A stretch of DNA of 64,000 bases from PFJX01 sp040751755 (GCA_040751755.1 JBFMHC010000006.1:12283-76282); one strand, 5' to 3'. Shown: positions 1-8,977, numbered from the stretch's first letter. Made by a program: numbers and translations. The notes: a model not told the origin generated them from the sequence alone.

Positions 1-1
1 C

Positions 2-1666
2 GGATTCGTGGCCGATGACTATCACACGCGCCGCGCCACTCTGGACGGCGAGGAATACTGGGCCCGCTTCGTCAAGCTGGAGTCCGCCTCCGCCCTCGAC
101 TACGTCGCCGTCCTGACCTTCTCGCTGGACGCCGCGATGGCGCCCTACCAGCGCCTGCGCGGCACCCTGCTGACGATCTCCCTGCTGGCCCTGGCGGCCT
201 TCCTCTATGGCGCCAGCCTCCTGGCGAAGCGGCTGACGCTGCCGATCCAGGAGCTCGCGGACGCCCTGCGCAGGGTGGGACGGGGGCGCTACGACACGCG
301 CGTCTACCTCAAGAACCAGGACGAACTGGGCGAACTGGCGAGCGGCTTCAACCATATGGCGGGCGAGATCGCCGCGCGCGAGAAGCAGATCACCTACCTG
401 GCCTACCACGACGCGCTGACCGGTCTGCCCAACCGCATGAGCTTCGTCAACGCCCTGAATGCGGAGATCGCGGCGCGCAAGCTGGGGCCTGGGGTGATGA
501 TGGTGGCCTGCCTGGAACGCCTGCGCGCGATCAGCGTGAACCTCGGCTTCGTGGTCGCGGACGGCCTCGCCGCAGGCGTGGCGCAACGCATCCAGGCGCG
601 CGACGACTGGCGCGTCGCCAGCCTGGGCGGCGAGAAGTTCGCCTTCTTCTGCCCGCTCATGCCCGGCATGGACCGCGACGAGTGGGAGGTGCGCGTGCGC
701 GCCGTGCTGGAGGTGCCCATGGAGTGGCAGGGGCAGCTCTACGACCTCGGCATGCACCTGGGCAGCGCCCTCTACCCGCAGGACGGCAGCGACGCGGCGA
801 CCCTGCTGCGGCGCGCCGAGCAGGCGATGCAGCACGGCGTGCGCAGCGCCGGCGCGCATGTCGCCTTCCAGCCCGGGTTCGACGCCCTCGGCGCGCGCCG
901 CCTGGCCCTGCTCAACGACCTGCGCGGCGGCATCGAGGCGGGCGACCTGTTCGCCTGCTACCAGCCCAAGGCGCGTCTCACCGACGGCCGCGTCGTCGCC
1001 TGCGAGATGCTGGCCCGCTGGCGCCACCCGCAGCATGGCGTGGTGATGCCGGACGAGTTCATTCCCGCCGCCGAGCAGTCGACCCTGATCCGCCCCCTCA
1101 CCAACTGGGTGATCGATACCGCCGCGGAGCAGGCCGCCCGTTGGCGCGAGGCCGGGCGCGAGATGGCGGTGGGGGTGAACCTGTCGGCGCGCAACCTCGC
1201 CGACCACGAGGTGGTGGACCGCATCGCCACCGCCCTCGCGCGCCACGCCCTGCCGCCCGCGGCCCTGATCGTCGAGATCACCGAGAGCGCGCTGATGGAC
1301 GACCCGGAGATGGCGGTCTCGGTGGTCAACGCCATCGCCGCCCTCGGGGTCAAGGTGTCGATCGACGACTTCGGCACCGGCTATTCCAGCCTCTCGCAGC
1401 TGACCCGCCTGCCGGTGCGCGAGGTGAAGATCGACAAGACCTTCGTGCTGCGCATGCTGGAGTCGGGCCAGGACGCGGCGATCGTCAAGTCCACCATCGA
1501 CCTCGCCCACACCCTGGGCCTCGAGGTCGTCGCCGAGGGGGTGGAGACCGTGGAGCACTGGCAGCGCCTGCTCGCCTACGGCTGCGACGTCGCGCAGGGC
1601 TATTACCTGTCGCGCCCGGCCGAGGCGCCCGCCTTCGAGGCCTGGCTCCTGGAGCGCGAGGCATGA
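2..1666 (+). CDS. HAMP-GGDEF-EAL c-di-GMP protein (5' partial)
   Basis: The frame is open at the left edge, so the N-terminus, probably a periplasmic sensor, lies outside the window. Visible parts, counted from the GTG at position 8, are a membrane helix near residues 53-72, a HAMP linker to about 125, a GGDEF domain (about 130-285) and an EAL domain (about 305-548). The GGDEF signature reads GGEKF, so cyclase activity is doubtful. The EAL signature reads EML, and the other phosphodiesterase motifs are present: NLSARNL, EITESALM, the DDFGTGYSS loop and AEGVET. By family knowledge it should hydrolyse c-di-GMP at the inner membrane. This is inference from intact EAL metal-site motifs. Its TGA overlaps the ATG of the next gene. 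Confidence 0.9.
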   Translation, partial: GFVADDYHTRRATLDGEEYWARFVKLESASALDYVAVLTFSLDAAMAPYQRLRGTLLTISLLALAAFLYGASLLAKRLTLPIQELADALRRVGRGRYDTRVYLKNQDELGELASGFNHMAGEIAAREKQITYLAYHDALTGLPNRMSFVNALNAEIAARKLGPGVMMVACLERLRAISVNLGFVVADGLAAGVAQRIQARDDWRVASLGGEKFAFFCPLMPGMDRDEWEVRVRAVLEVPMEWQGQLYDLGMHLGSALYPQDGSDAATLLRRAEQAMQHGVRSAGAHVAFQPGFDALGARRLALLNDLRGGIEAGDLFACYQPKARLTDGRVVACEMLARWRHPQHGVVMPDEFIPAAEQSTLIRPLTNWVIDTAAEQAARWREAGREMAVGVNLSARNLADHEVVDRIATALARHALPPAALIVEITESALMDDPEMAVSVVNAIAALGVKVSIDDFGTGYSSLSQLTRLPVREVKIDKTFVLRMLESGQDAAIVKSTIDLAHTLGLEVVAEGVETVEHWQRLLAYGCDVAQGYYLSRPAEAPAFEAWLLEREA

Positions 1667-2439
1667 AGCTCTTCGTCAAGCGCGCGCGGCGCGAGCACCC
1701 GCCGGTGGAGATCAGCGAGAAGCACGGCGTGCGTTTCCTGCACCTGGGCGGGCCGGCGGTGCAGAGCGCCATGCGCATCCGCGACCCCTGGGCGCTGGAA
1801 CTGGAATACACCCGCGCCATGATGGCCTTCCTGCTGTTCCACGCGGCGCCGCGCGACATCGCCCTGGTGGGCCTGGGCGGCGGCTCGTTGGCCAAGTTCA
1901 TCCACCGCCGCCTGCCCGAGGCGCGTCTCACCGCGCTGGAGGTGAACCCCGAGGTGGTGGAGGCGGCGCGCGCCTTCTTCATGCTGCCGCCGGACGACGC
2001 GCGCCTGGAAGTGCGCGTGGGCGATGGCGCCGCCTTCGTGCATGGGGGGCCGGACAGCCAGGACGTCCTGCTGGTGGACGGCTACGACGCCAAGCGCATC
2101 GTCGAGGCCCTCGCCAGTACCGAGTTCTACCGCGCCTGCGAGGCCATGCTGCGCCCCGGCGGGGTGGCGGTGTTCAACCTGTGGGGCACCGACGCCTCCT
2201 TCCCGGTGTATTTCGAACGTCTGGCCGGGGTGTTCGGCGAGCGCCTGCTGCGCCTGCCCTCGGAGCGCAAGGGCAACATCATCGTCTTCGCCTTCCGCCC
2301 GCCATTGCCGGACGTCTCGCTGGCCTTCCTGACGCGCCGGGCACGCGAGCTCGGCGCCGAACTGGGCCTGGAGATGGAGGATTTCCTGGTCCGCCTGCGC
2401 AACTGGAATCCCGCCACGCGCGACGCCTTCCTGCTTTGA
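1663..2439 (+). CDS. spermidine synthase-like methyltransferase-fold protein
   Basis: The product has 258 residues. The start is the ATG that overlaps the previous stop (ATGA), so translation is probably coupled to the EAL protein. A Rossmann nucleotide-binding motif VGLGGGSLAKFIHR lies near residues 68-81, followed by an acidic strand end (TALEVNPEVVEAA) and a DVLLVDGYD segment, as in the polyamine aminopropyltransferase family. Many short bacterial members of this family lack a demonstrated spermidine synthase role, so the reaction is not assigned. A large basic amino-acid decarboxylase lies about 4.3 kb downstream, which is compatible with polyamine metabolism but proves nothing. Confidence 0.8.
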   Translation: MKLFVKRARREHPPVEISEKHGVRFLHLGGPAVQSAMRIRDPWALELEYTRAMMAFLLFHAAPRDIALVGLGGGSLAKFIHRRLPEARLTALEVNPEVVEAARAFFMLPPDDARLEVRVGDGAAFVHGGPDSQDVLLVDGYDAKRIVEALASTEFYRACEAMLRPGGVAVFNLWGTDASFPVYFERLAGVFGERLLRLPSERKGNIIVFAFRPPLPDVSLAFLTRRARELGAELGLEMEDFLVRLRNWNPATRDAFLL

Positions 2440-2519
2440 CCCGCGGCCCCGGCTCGTCTTTCCATCCGTGGGCGAGGATGGGAGAATCGCACCCAGTTAA
2501 GCATTGTTTTGAGGCGGCC

Positions 2520-3071
2520 ATGATCGATCGAGACGGTTACCGGCCGAACGTGGGCATCGTCATCTGCAACCAGCGCAACCAGGTGTTCTGGGGCAAGCGG
2601 GTGCGGCAGGACGCATGGCAGTTCCCCCAGGGCGGCATCAAGCATGGGGAATCCCCGGAAGAGGCCATGTACCGGGAGCTGATGGAAGAGGTCGGACTCG
2701 CGCGCGAGCACGTGCGCATCCTTGGCCGGACGCGCAACTGGCTGCGCTACAACGTGCCCGAGAACTGGGTGCGGCGCGAGTGGCGCAGCCACTATCGCGG
2801 CCAGAAGCAGATCTGGTTCCTGCTGCGCCTAGTGGGGCGCGACAGCGACGTGCACCTGCGCGCCAGCGACCACCCCGAGTTCGACGCCTGGCGCTGGAGC
2901 GACTACTGGAGCCCCGCGGAGGCAGTGGTGGAGTTCAAGCGCGAGGTTTATCGTTCCGCGCTGGGCGAACTGGAGCGCTACCTGCACGTGGACGGCAGCC
3001 ATGAGCCGCAGCAGCGCCCCCGCCATCCCTACCTGATGTCCGTGCGCAGCCACGGCGCGGGGCGGGGATGA
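2520..3071 (+). CDS. rppH: RNA pyrophosphohydrolase RppH
   Basis: The product has 183 residues. The start MIDRDGYRPNVGIVICN is the conserved RppH N-terminus. The Nudix box begins at GGIKHGESPEEA (residues 38-49) and continues with the REL.EEVG core. By family, the enzyme removes pyrophosphate from the 5' end of primary transcripts and so starts RNase E-dependent decay in the cytoplasm. The basic C-terminus (about residues 160-183) is extended beyond the Nudix fold, as in betaproteobacterial members. The gene stands alone, about 80 bp after the previous gene. Confidence 0.93.
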   Translation: MIDRDGYRPNVGIVICNQRNQVFWGKRVRQDAWQFPQGGIKHGESPEEAMYRELMEEVGLAREHVRILGRTRNWLRYNVPENWVRREWRSHYRGQKQIWFLLRLVGRDSDVHLRASDHPEFDAWRWSDYWSPAEAVVEFKREVYRSALGELERYLHVDGSHEPQQRPRHPYLMSVRSHGAGRG

Positions 3072-3108
3072 TCCCTTCTTTGGACAATCGACATTCCAGG
3101 TAACGAAG

Positions 3109-3702
3109 ATGACCAGAACCTACAACGTGATCCCCTCGTCCCCCCTGCACAAGGGCGCGACCTTCCACAAGCCTCGCCAGGCACTGCCCGAGCAGGTGAC
3201 GATGGACGACCCGATGAGTTCGGTGATGACCGACTTCAAGGTGGTGACCGCGTACACCATCTTCCCGCTGGAGACCATCGAGGCCGCGCGAGAGAAGATG
3301 ATCCACCGCGGCGTGCGCATGCTGCTGGTGGTCGACGACATGAACTGCATCCTCGGTCTCATCACCTCCTCCGACCTGACCAGCGAGAAGCCGATGCACG
3401 TGGTGCGCACCCAGGGCATCCGCCACTCCGACGTGATGGTCAAGGACATCATGACGCCGCGCGAGCGCCTCGACGTGATGTGCATGGATGACCTGCAGGG
3501 CGCCACCGTCGGCAACATCGTCGCCACCCTCAAGGCACAGGGCCGCCAGCACGCCCTGGTGGTGGAGCGCACGCCCGAGCGCAGCCAGATCCTGCGCGGC
3601 ATGTTCTCCATCTCCCAGATCAACCGCCAGCTCGGCACCAACGTCGAGGTGGTCGGCGTGGCCAGCACCTTCGCCGAGCTGGGCGCGGAACTCAGCCAGT
3701 AG
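3109..3702 (+). CDS. CBS-domain pair protein
   Basis: The product has 197 residues. Two CBS domains are visible, roughly residues 36-90 (SSVMTDFKVV ... ILGLITSSDLTS) and 105-165 (VKDIMTPRERLDVM ... ILRGMFSISQINRQLG). No transporter or enzymatic domain is attached, so it is probably a cytoplasmic nucleotide-sensing protein that acts on an unknown partner. The first 30 residues are unstructured-looking. The reading start at ATG 3109 follows a TAACGAAG stretch with only weak Shine-Dalgarno character. The following small gene begins 13 bp after the stop and may be co-transcribed. Confidence 0.85.
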   Translation: MTRTYNVIPSSPLHKGATFHKPRQALPEQVTMDDPMSSVMTDFKVVTAYTIFPLETIEAAREKMIHRGVRMLLVVDDMNCILGLITSSDLTSEKPMHVVRTQGIRHSDVMVKDIMTPRERLDVMCMDDLQGATVGNIVATLKAQGRQHALVVERTPERSQILRGMFSISQINRQLGTNVEVVGVASTFAELGAELSQ

Positions 3703-3715
3703 CCAGCCTGCCGCC

Positions 3716-4081
3716 ATGGCCCTGGTGCCCCGCCCCGCGACGCTGCCCGAGTCACCCGGGCAGTGGGGCGGCGGGGAGCCGCTTTGGAAGCTGGTGCCGA
3801 AGCGGGACGCGGACGGCCGCGCCTACGCCGATTTCATGATGGTTGCCCCTGCCCTGAAGCGGCGGACACCGCACGAGCTGGCGGTGGTGGCACGAGTCAT
3901 CCAGGGGGTGCTGGCCGGTTTCGGCGACCAGGTCGCCTTCGCCGATTTCAACATGAAGCTGATGCTGCTCTGGGTTTCCCTGCCCTGCCGGCCGGGCCTG
4001 ATGTTCCGCATGGTCGGCGCGCTGCGCGCGCACGTGCCGGAGCTGAAACTGGTGGCGCATCATCACGATCACGGGGTTTGA
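3716..4081 (+). CDS. unknown 121-residue protein
   Basis: I do not recognise this family. The ATG at 3716 gives a 121-residue soluble protein with a C-terminal part rich in hydrophobic and aromatic residues (FADFNMKLMLLWVSLPCRPG) and a histidine-rich tail ending HHHDHGV. There is no signal peptide and no clear transmembrane helix. It lies between the CBS protein (13 bp away) and a secreted proline-rich protein (2 bp away), so the three may form an operon. The His-rich tail could bind metal, which is speculation. Codon use fits the neighbours. Confidence 0.65.
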   Translation: MALVPRPATLPESPGQWGGGEPLWKLVPKRDADGRAYADFMMVAPALKRRTPHELAVVARVIQGVLAGFGDQVAFADFNMKLMLLWVSLPCRPGLMFRMVGALRAHVPELKLVAHHHDHGV

Positions 4082-4083
4082 AG

Positions 4084-4743
4084 ATGCAAGGACGACGGCT
4101 TGTTTCCCTGGCGTTCGGCCTGCTTGCCGGCGCCGCCCTGGCGCAGGACGCGCAATGGTCGGCCTCGGCGCCGGTCTATGTGCCCTACTGGGCGCTGCCC
4201 GCGCCCGTGCGGTACGGCGTGCCGCAAGCCTTGCCGCAGGTCGTGCCGCAGGTCGTGCCGCAGTATGTGCCGCCGGCCAACGTGCCCTTCCCCATGCCGT
4301 TCTGGTTCTGGTACGCCCCGGCGCCGTGGGGGCAGCCGCAGGCCGCCGAGGGCGGGCCTGTTTCCCCGCCGCCGCCAGTGGAGGCGAGGGCGGAGACGCC
4401 GCCGCAGGCTGCGCCCGCCGAGCTGCCCGCGGCGGTCGTCGTCTTGCCACCCGTGATCGCCGAGCCGCCGGCTTCGGCCCCCGCGACCGCGACCGAACCC
4501 GCCGCGAAGGCGGCGCCAGCCCCTGTGCCCCGTGCGCCCGCGCCGACGCCCCGGCCCGCCAAGGCGCTGCCCAGGCCTGCGGCCAAGCCGGCGGCGAAGG
4601 CCGTGCGCAAGATGACGCAGATGCCCGCGGCCCGGCCGACCCCGGCGGCTGGTTCCCCCGTCAGGCCCGCCGTCTACACCAAGCCCGTGAAACAGGCGCG
4701 CAAGCTCTGCTGGAAGGACGGCCGTCTCGACGTCTGCGAGTGA
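4084..4743 (+). CDS. secreted Pro/Ala-rich protein of unknown function
   Basis: The product has 219 residues. A signal peptide is clear: MQGRR, a hydrophobic core, then LAGAALAQ with cleavage likely after ALA. The mature part begins with aromatic and Pro-rich sequence, including tandem VVPQVVPQYVPP units near residues 45-60 and a PFPMPFWFWY patch. A long, low-complexity Pro/Ala/Lys segment follows, and the protein ends with a short Cys-containing tail (KLCWKDGRLDVCE). The tail cysteines could form one disulfide in the periplasm. Nothing identifies an enzyme. A periplasm-spanning or surface-attached linker-type protein is one possibility. Confidence 0.7.
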   Translation: MQGRRLVSLAFGLLAGAALAQDAQWSASAPVYVPYWALPAPVRYGVPQALPQVVPQVVPQYVPPANVPFPMPFWFWYAPAPWGQPQAAEGGPVSPPPPVEARAETPPQAAPAELPAAVVVLPPVIAEPPASAPATATEPAAKAAPAPVPRAPAPTPRPAKALPRPAAKPAAKAVRKMTQMPAARPTPAAGSPVRPAVYTKPVKQARKLCWKDGRLDVCE

Positions 4744-4751
4744 CGCGCCGT

Positions 4752-4769
4752 CCTACCCGTACGGGTAGG
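4752..4769. promoter_or_regulatory. 18-bp perfect palindrome upstream of mrp
   Basis: CCTACCCGTACGGGTAGG is a perfect palindrome built of two TACCCGT-type heptamers. No T-run follows, so it does not look like a terminator. A possible -10 box (TAAAAT, 4792-4797) lies downstream, which puts the palindrome centre about 43 bp before the likely transcript start, a classic activator position. LuxR/NarL-family response regulators bind sites of this general type. The assignment is inference. Confidence 0.4.
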
Positions 4770-4892
4770 CGGCAAATGGATGATTCCCGAGTAAAATAAT
4801 CAACTAATTGGCGGGAGGCTTGAAATACGCGAGCCAGCCTTCATGTGTCTCCCGCCCCGTATTCCCTTTTTTCCATTGAACAGAGGTAAACC

Positions 4893-5978
4893 ATGTCCGT
4901 GTCCGAACAACAGGTGCAAGCAGCCCTCAAGGAACTCATCGATCCGAACACCCAGAAGGACTTCATCAGCACCAAGTCCGTCAAGAACGTGAAGGTGGAC
5001 GGCGACAAGGTGAGCCTGGACGTGGTCCTGCCGTACCCCGCGAAGATGGTGGCGGGCGAGATCAAGGCCATGATCGAGGACAAGATCAAGGCCGCCACCG
5101 GCGCCGCCGCCAGCGCCAACGTGACCTGGAAGGTGGTCGCGCACAGCGTGCAGAAGGGCGTGAAGCTGATCCCGGGCGTGAAGAACATCATCGCCGTCGC
5201 CTCCGGCAAGGGTGGCGTGGGCAAGTCCACCACCGCCGTCAACCTGGCCCTGGCCCTGGCCGCCGAGGGCGCCAACGTCGGCATGCTGGACGCCGACATC
5301 TACGGCCCCTCGCAACCCACCATGCTGGGCATCCACGGCCGCCCCGAGTCGCCGGACGGCCAGAACCTGGAGCCCATGATCGGCCACGGCATCCAGGCCA
5401 TGTCCATCGGCTTCATGATCGACGTCGAGACCCCCATGGTGTGGCGCGGCCCCATGGTCACCCAGGCCCTGGAGCAGCTGCTCAACAACACCAAGTGGAA
5501 GGACCTGGACTACCTGGTGGTCGACCTGCCCCCCGGCACCGGCGACATCCAGCTGACCCTGGCGCAGCGCGTGCCGGTGACCGGCGCGGTGATCGTCACC
5601 ACGCCGCAGGACATCGCCCTGATCGACGCGCGCAAGGGCCTGAAGATGTTCGAGAAGGTGGGCGTGCCCATCCTCGGCATCGTCGAGAACATGTCCCTGC
5701 ACATCTGCTCGAAGTGCGGCCATGAGGAGCGCATCTTCGGCGAGGGCGGTGGCGAGCGCATGTGCAAGGACTACGGCGTCGAGTTCCTCGGCGGCCTGCC
5801 GCTCGACATCCACATCCGCGAGGACGCCGACACCGGCAAGCCCTCCGTGGTCGCCGACGCGGACAGCCGCATCTCCCAGATCTACCGCCAGATCGCGCGC
5901 CGCGTCGCCGTGAAGGTGGGCGACCTGGCCGTGGATCACAGCTCCAAGTTCCCCAGCATCGTGATCCAGAACAGCTGA
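4893..5978 (+). CDS. mrp: Mrp/ApbC iron-sulfur carrier ATPase
   Basis: The product has 361 residues, in the usual range. Residues 1-85 form an MIP18/DUF59 domain. A ParA/MinD-type P-loop domain follows, with GKGGVGKS at 105-112, DADIYGPSQP soon after, and PPGTGDIQLT. A CxxC pair (C272, C275) near the C-terminus is the cluster-bridging motif of the family. By family, the protein binds and transfers [4Fe-4S] clusters to apo-proteins in the cytoplasm. It is preceded by an AT-rich promoter region with a palindrome and followed by a strong terminator, so it appears monocistronic. Confidence 0.93.
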   Translation: MSVSEQQVQAALKELIDPNTQKDFISTKSVKNVKVDGDKVSLDVVLPYPAKMVAGEIKAMIEDKIKAATGAAASANVTWKVVAHSVQKGVKLIPGVKNIIAVASGKGGVGKSTTAVNLALALAAEGANVGMLDADIYGPSQPTMLGIHGRPESPDGQNLEPMIGHGIQAMSIGFMIDVETPMVWRGPMVTQALEQLLNNTKWKDLDYLVVDLPPGTGDIQLTLAQRVPVTGAVIVTTPQDIALIDARKGLKMFEKVGVPILGIVENMSLHICSKCGHEERIFGEGGGERMCKDYGVEFLGGLPLDIHIREDADTGKPSVVADADSRISQIYRQIARRVAVKVGDLAVDHSSKFPSIVIQNS

Positions 5979-5997
5979 TCTTCAGGCTGCAAGGGAA

Positions 5998-6028
5998 GGG
6001 CGTGCGGTATCATCCGCACGCCCTTTTC
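5998..6028 (+). terminator. rho-independent terminator of mrp
   Basis: A 10-bp perfect stem GGGCGTGCGG / CCGCACGCCC with a 6-nt loop is followed by TTTTCATTT. It lies 20 bp after the mrp stop. Confidence 0.85.
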
Positions 6029-6056
6029 ATTTCATTCGCAAACAGCAGCGCGCATC

Positions 6057-6623
6057 ATGAGCATCAAGTCCGACAAGTGGATCCGTCGCATGGCGGCGGA
6101 ACACGGCATGATCGAGCCGTTCGAGCCCGGCCAGGTCAAGAGCGTCAACGGCGAACGCATCGTCTCCTACGGCACCTCCAGCTACGGCTACGACGTGCGC
6201 TGCGCGAACGAATTCAAGCTGTTCACCGATATCAACACCACCATCGTCGATCCGAAGAACTTCGACCCGAACTCCTTCGTCGAGGTGAAGGGCGACTCCT
6301 GCATCATCCCGCCCAACTCCTTCGCCCTCGCGCGCACCGTGGAGTACTTCCGCATCCCGCGCAACGTGCTGGTGGTGTGCCTGGGCAAGAGCACCTACGC
6401 GCGCTGCGGCATCATCGTCAACGTCACGCCGCTGGAGCCGGAGTGGGAAGGGCACGTGACCCTGGAGTTCTCCAACACCACTCCCCTGCCGGCGCGCATC
6501 TACGCCAACGAGGGCGTGGCGCAGATGCTGTTTTTCGAGAGCGACGAGCAGTGCGACACTTCCTACCGCGACCGCGGCGGCAAGTACCAGGGCCAGACCG
6601 GCGTCACCCTGCCCAAGATCTAG
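6057..6623 (+). CDS. dcd: dCTP deaminase
   Basis: The product has 188 residues, standard for Dcd. Family motifs are visible: SYGTSSYGYDVR near residues 38-50, GKSTYARCGIIVN in the middle, and LEFSNTTPLPARIYANEG with the catalytic Glu. It deaminates dCTP to dUTP, feeding dUMP and thymidylate synthesis in the cytoplasm. It is single-copy and stands between mrp and the decarboxylase, with about 80 bp to the next start. Confidence 0.95.
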   Translation: MSIKSDKWIRRMAAEHGMIEPFEPGQVKSVNGERIVSYGTSSYGYDVRCANEFKLFTDINTTIVDPKNFDPNSFVEVKGDSCIIPPNSFALARTVEYFRIPRNVLVVCLGKSTYARCGIIVNVTPLEPEWEGHVTLEFSNTTPLPARIYANEGVAQMLFFESDEQCDTSYRDRGGKYQGQTGVTLPKI

Positions 6624-6634
6624 GCGCTCAATAA

Positions 6635-6666
6635 TTCACAAACGGCCGGCGCGGGCTTTCTATAAT
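6635..6666 (+). promoter_or_regulatory. candidate promoter of the decarboxylase gene
   Basis: A consensus -10 box TATAAT sits at 6661-6666. The best -35 match (TTCACA, 6635-6640) is spaced a loose 20 bp away. A GGCGCGG / CCGCGCC inverted repeat (6648-6654 and 6667-6673) brackets the -10 box and could be an operator. Confidence 0.4.
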
Positions 6667-6702
6667 CCGCGCCATCTTTTCGCCTCCCTCTAGGATCAGG
6701 CC

Positions 6703-8943
6703 ATGCGTTTCCATTTCCCGGTCATCATCATCGACGAGGACTTCCGCTCCGAGAACGCCTCCGGCCTGGGCATCCGCGCCCTCGCCAAGGCCCTGGAGGA
6801 CGAGCGCATGGAGGTCCTGGGCGTCACCAGCTATGGCGACCTGGCCTCGTTCGCGCAGCAGCAGAGCCGCGCCTCCGCCTTCATCCTCTCGGTGGACGAC
6901 GAGGAGTTCGCGGGCGAGGAGGCGGACGCCACGATCGCCGAGCTGCGCGCCTTCGTCGAGGAGATCCGCTTCCGCAACCGCGACATCCCCATCTTCCTGT
7001 ACGGCGAGACGCGCACCTCGCGCCACATCCCGAACGACGTGCTGCGCGAGCTGCACGGCTTCATCCACATGTACGAGGACACGCCGGAGTTCATCGCCCG
7101 CAACATCAAGCGCGAGGTGACCGCCTACCTGGATTCGCTGCCGCCGCCGTTCTTCCGCGCCCTCACGCACTATGCCGCGGACGGCTCCTACTCCTGGCAT
7201 TGCCCCGGCCATTCCGGCGGCGTGGCCTTCCTGAAGAGCCCGGTGGGGCAGATGTTCCACCAGTTCTTCGGCGAGAACCTGCTGCGTGCCGACGTGTGCA
7301 ACGCGGTCGAGGAGCTGGGCCAGCTGCTCGACCACACCGGCCCGGTGGCGGCCTCGGAGCGCAACGCGGCGCGCATCTTCAACTGCGACCACCTGTTCTT
7401 CGTCACCAACGGCACCTCGACCTCGAACAAGATCGTCTGGCACGCCACCGTGGCGCCGGGCGACGTGGTGGTGGTGGACCGCAACTGCCACAAGTCCATC
7501 CTGCACGCCATCATCATGACCGGGGCGATCCCGGTGTTCCTGATGCCGACGCGCAACCACTACGGCATCATCGGCCCGATCCCGAAGGCCGAATTCGAGT
7601 GGGAGAACATCCGCAAGAAGATCGCCGCCCACCCCTTCGTCACCGACAAGGACGCCAAGCCGCGCGTGCTCACCATCACCCAGTCCACCTACGACGGCAT
7701 CATGTACAACGTCGAGGAGATCAAGGCGGAGCTGGACGGCAAGATCGACACCCTGCACTTCGACGAGGCCTGGCTGCCGCACGCCGCCTTCCACGACTTC
7801 TACGGCGACTACCACGCCATCGGCGCGGACCGGCCGCGCTGCGAGGAGTCCATGGTGTTCTCCACCCAGTCCACGCACAAGCTGCTGGCCGGCCTTTCCC
7901 AGGCCTCGCAGATCCTGGTGCAGGACGCGCAGAAGCATAAGCTGGACCGCGACGTGTTCAACGAGGCCTTCCTCATGCACACCTCCACCTCCCCGCAGTA
8001 CGCCATCATCGCCTCCTGCGACGTGGCGGCGGCGATGATGGAAGAGCCGGGCGGCACCGCCCTGGTCGAGGAGTCGATCGCCGAGGCCCTGGATTTCCGC
8101 CGCGCCATGCGCAAGGTGGGCGAGGAGTGGGGCTCGGACTGGTGGTTCAAGGTGTGGGGCCCCGCCGACCTCTCGGAGGAGGGCATCGAGGAGCGCGATG
8201 CCTGGATGCTCAAGGCGGGCGAGGGCTGGCACGGCTTCGGCGACCTGGCGCCGGGCTTCAATCTGCTGGACCCGATCAAGGCCACGGTCATCACCCCCGG
8301 CCTCAACATGGAGGGCGACTTCGCCGAGGAGATCGGCATCCCCGCCGCCATCGTCACCAAGTACCTCGCCGAGCATGGCGTGATCGTCGAGAAGACCGGG
8401 CTCTATTCCTTTTTCATCATGTTCACCATCGGCATCACCAAGGGCCGCTGGAACACCATGGTGACCGAACTGCAGCAGTTCAAGGACGACTACGACCGCA
8501 ACCAGCCGCTGTGGCGCGTGATGCCAGAGTTTGTCGCCAAGCATCCGCGTTACGAGCGGGTCGGCCTCAAGGACCTGTGCGACCAGATCCACGCCATCTA
8601 CAAGGCCAACGACGTGGCGCGCCTGACCACCGAGATGTACCTGTCCGAGATCGTGCCCGCCATGAAGCCCGCCGACGCCTTCGCGCGGATGGCGCACAAG
8701 GAGATCGAGCGGGTGGAGATCGACCACCTGGAAGGTCGCGTCACCTCCATCCTGCTCACGCCCTATCCGCCTGGCATCCCGCTCTTGATCCCGGGCGAGC
8801 GCTTCAACGCGACCATCGTGCGCTACCTCAAGTTCACCCGCGAGTTCAACGAGAAGTTCCCCGGCTTCGAGACCGACGTGCACGGCCTGGTGAAAGACAA
8901 GTCCAACGGCCACACGCGCTATTTCGTCGACTGCGTCGCCTGA
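6703..8943 (+). CDS. Orn/Lys/Arg decarboxylase, PLP-dependent fold type I
   Basis: The product has 746 residues, typical for inducible or biosynthetic basic amino-acid decarboxylases. An N-terminal CheY-like wing domain (residues 1-130) is followed by the PLP domain with the SWHCPGHSGG motif, HFDEAW as the PLP-ring aspartate motif, and the Schiff-base lysine K393 in STQSTHKLL. The C-terminal domain ends in the PPGIPLLIPGE motif. It converts lysine, arginine or ornithine to the corresponding diamine or agmatine. The exact substrate cannot be read from the sequence. The role could be polyamine synthesis or acid resistance. It appears to be transcribed alone. Confidence 0.92.
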   Translation: MRFHFPVIIIDEDFRSENASGLGIRALAKALEDERMEVLGVTSYGDLASFAQQQSRASAFILSVDDEEFAGEEADATIAELRAFVEEIRFRNRDIPIFLYGETRTSRHIPNDVLRELHGFIHMYEDTPEFIARNIKREVTAYLDSLPPPFFRALTHYAADGSYSWHCPGHSGGVAFLKSPVGQMFHQFFGENLLRADVCNAVEELGQLLDHTGPVAASERNAARIFNCDHLFFVTNGTSTSNKIVWHATVAPGDVVVVDRNCHKSILHAIIMTGAIPVFLMPTRNHYGIIGPIPKAEFEWENIRKKIAAHPFVTDKDAKPRVLTITQSTYDGIMYNVEEIKAELDGKIDTLHFDEAWLPHAAFHDFYGDYHAIGADRPRCEESMVFSTQSTHKLLAGLSQASQILVQDAQKHKLDRDVFNEAFLMHTSTSPQYAIIASCDVAAAMMEEPGGTALVEESIAEALDFRRAMRKVGEEWGSDWWFKVWGPADLSEEGIEERDAWMLKAGEGWHGFGDLAPGFNLLDPIKATVITPGLNMEGDFAEEIGIPAAIVTKYLAEHGVIVEKTGLYSFFIMFTIGITKGRWNTMVTELQQFKDDYDRNQPLWRVMPEFVAKHPRYERVGLKDLCDQIHAIYKANDVARLTTEMYLSEIVPAMKPADAFARMAHKEIERVEIDHLEGRVTSILLTPYPPGIPLLIPGERFNATIVRYLKFTREFNEKFPGFETDVHGLVKDKSNGHTRYFVDCVA

Positions 8944-8948
8944 CGGTC

Positions 8949-8977
8949 TTGCTATCTGCCTGATTCGCCAATAGAAT
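8949..8977 (+). promoter_or_regulatory. promoter of the rpsF operon
   Basis: TTGCTA (8949-8954) and TAGAAT (8972-8977) are separated by exactly 17 bp, giving a start near 8984 and a leader of about 100 nt before rpsF. Confidence 0.6.

Noticed and set aside
6628..8913. 761-residue open frame opposite the decarboxylase gene
   Set aside because: The complement of a high-GC gene stays open by codon bias. The translation is His/Gly/Val-rich low complexity, and the plus strand has clear family motifs.
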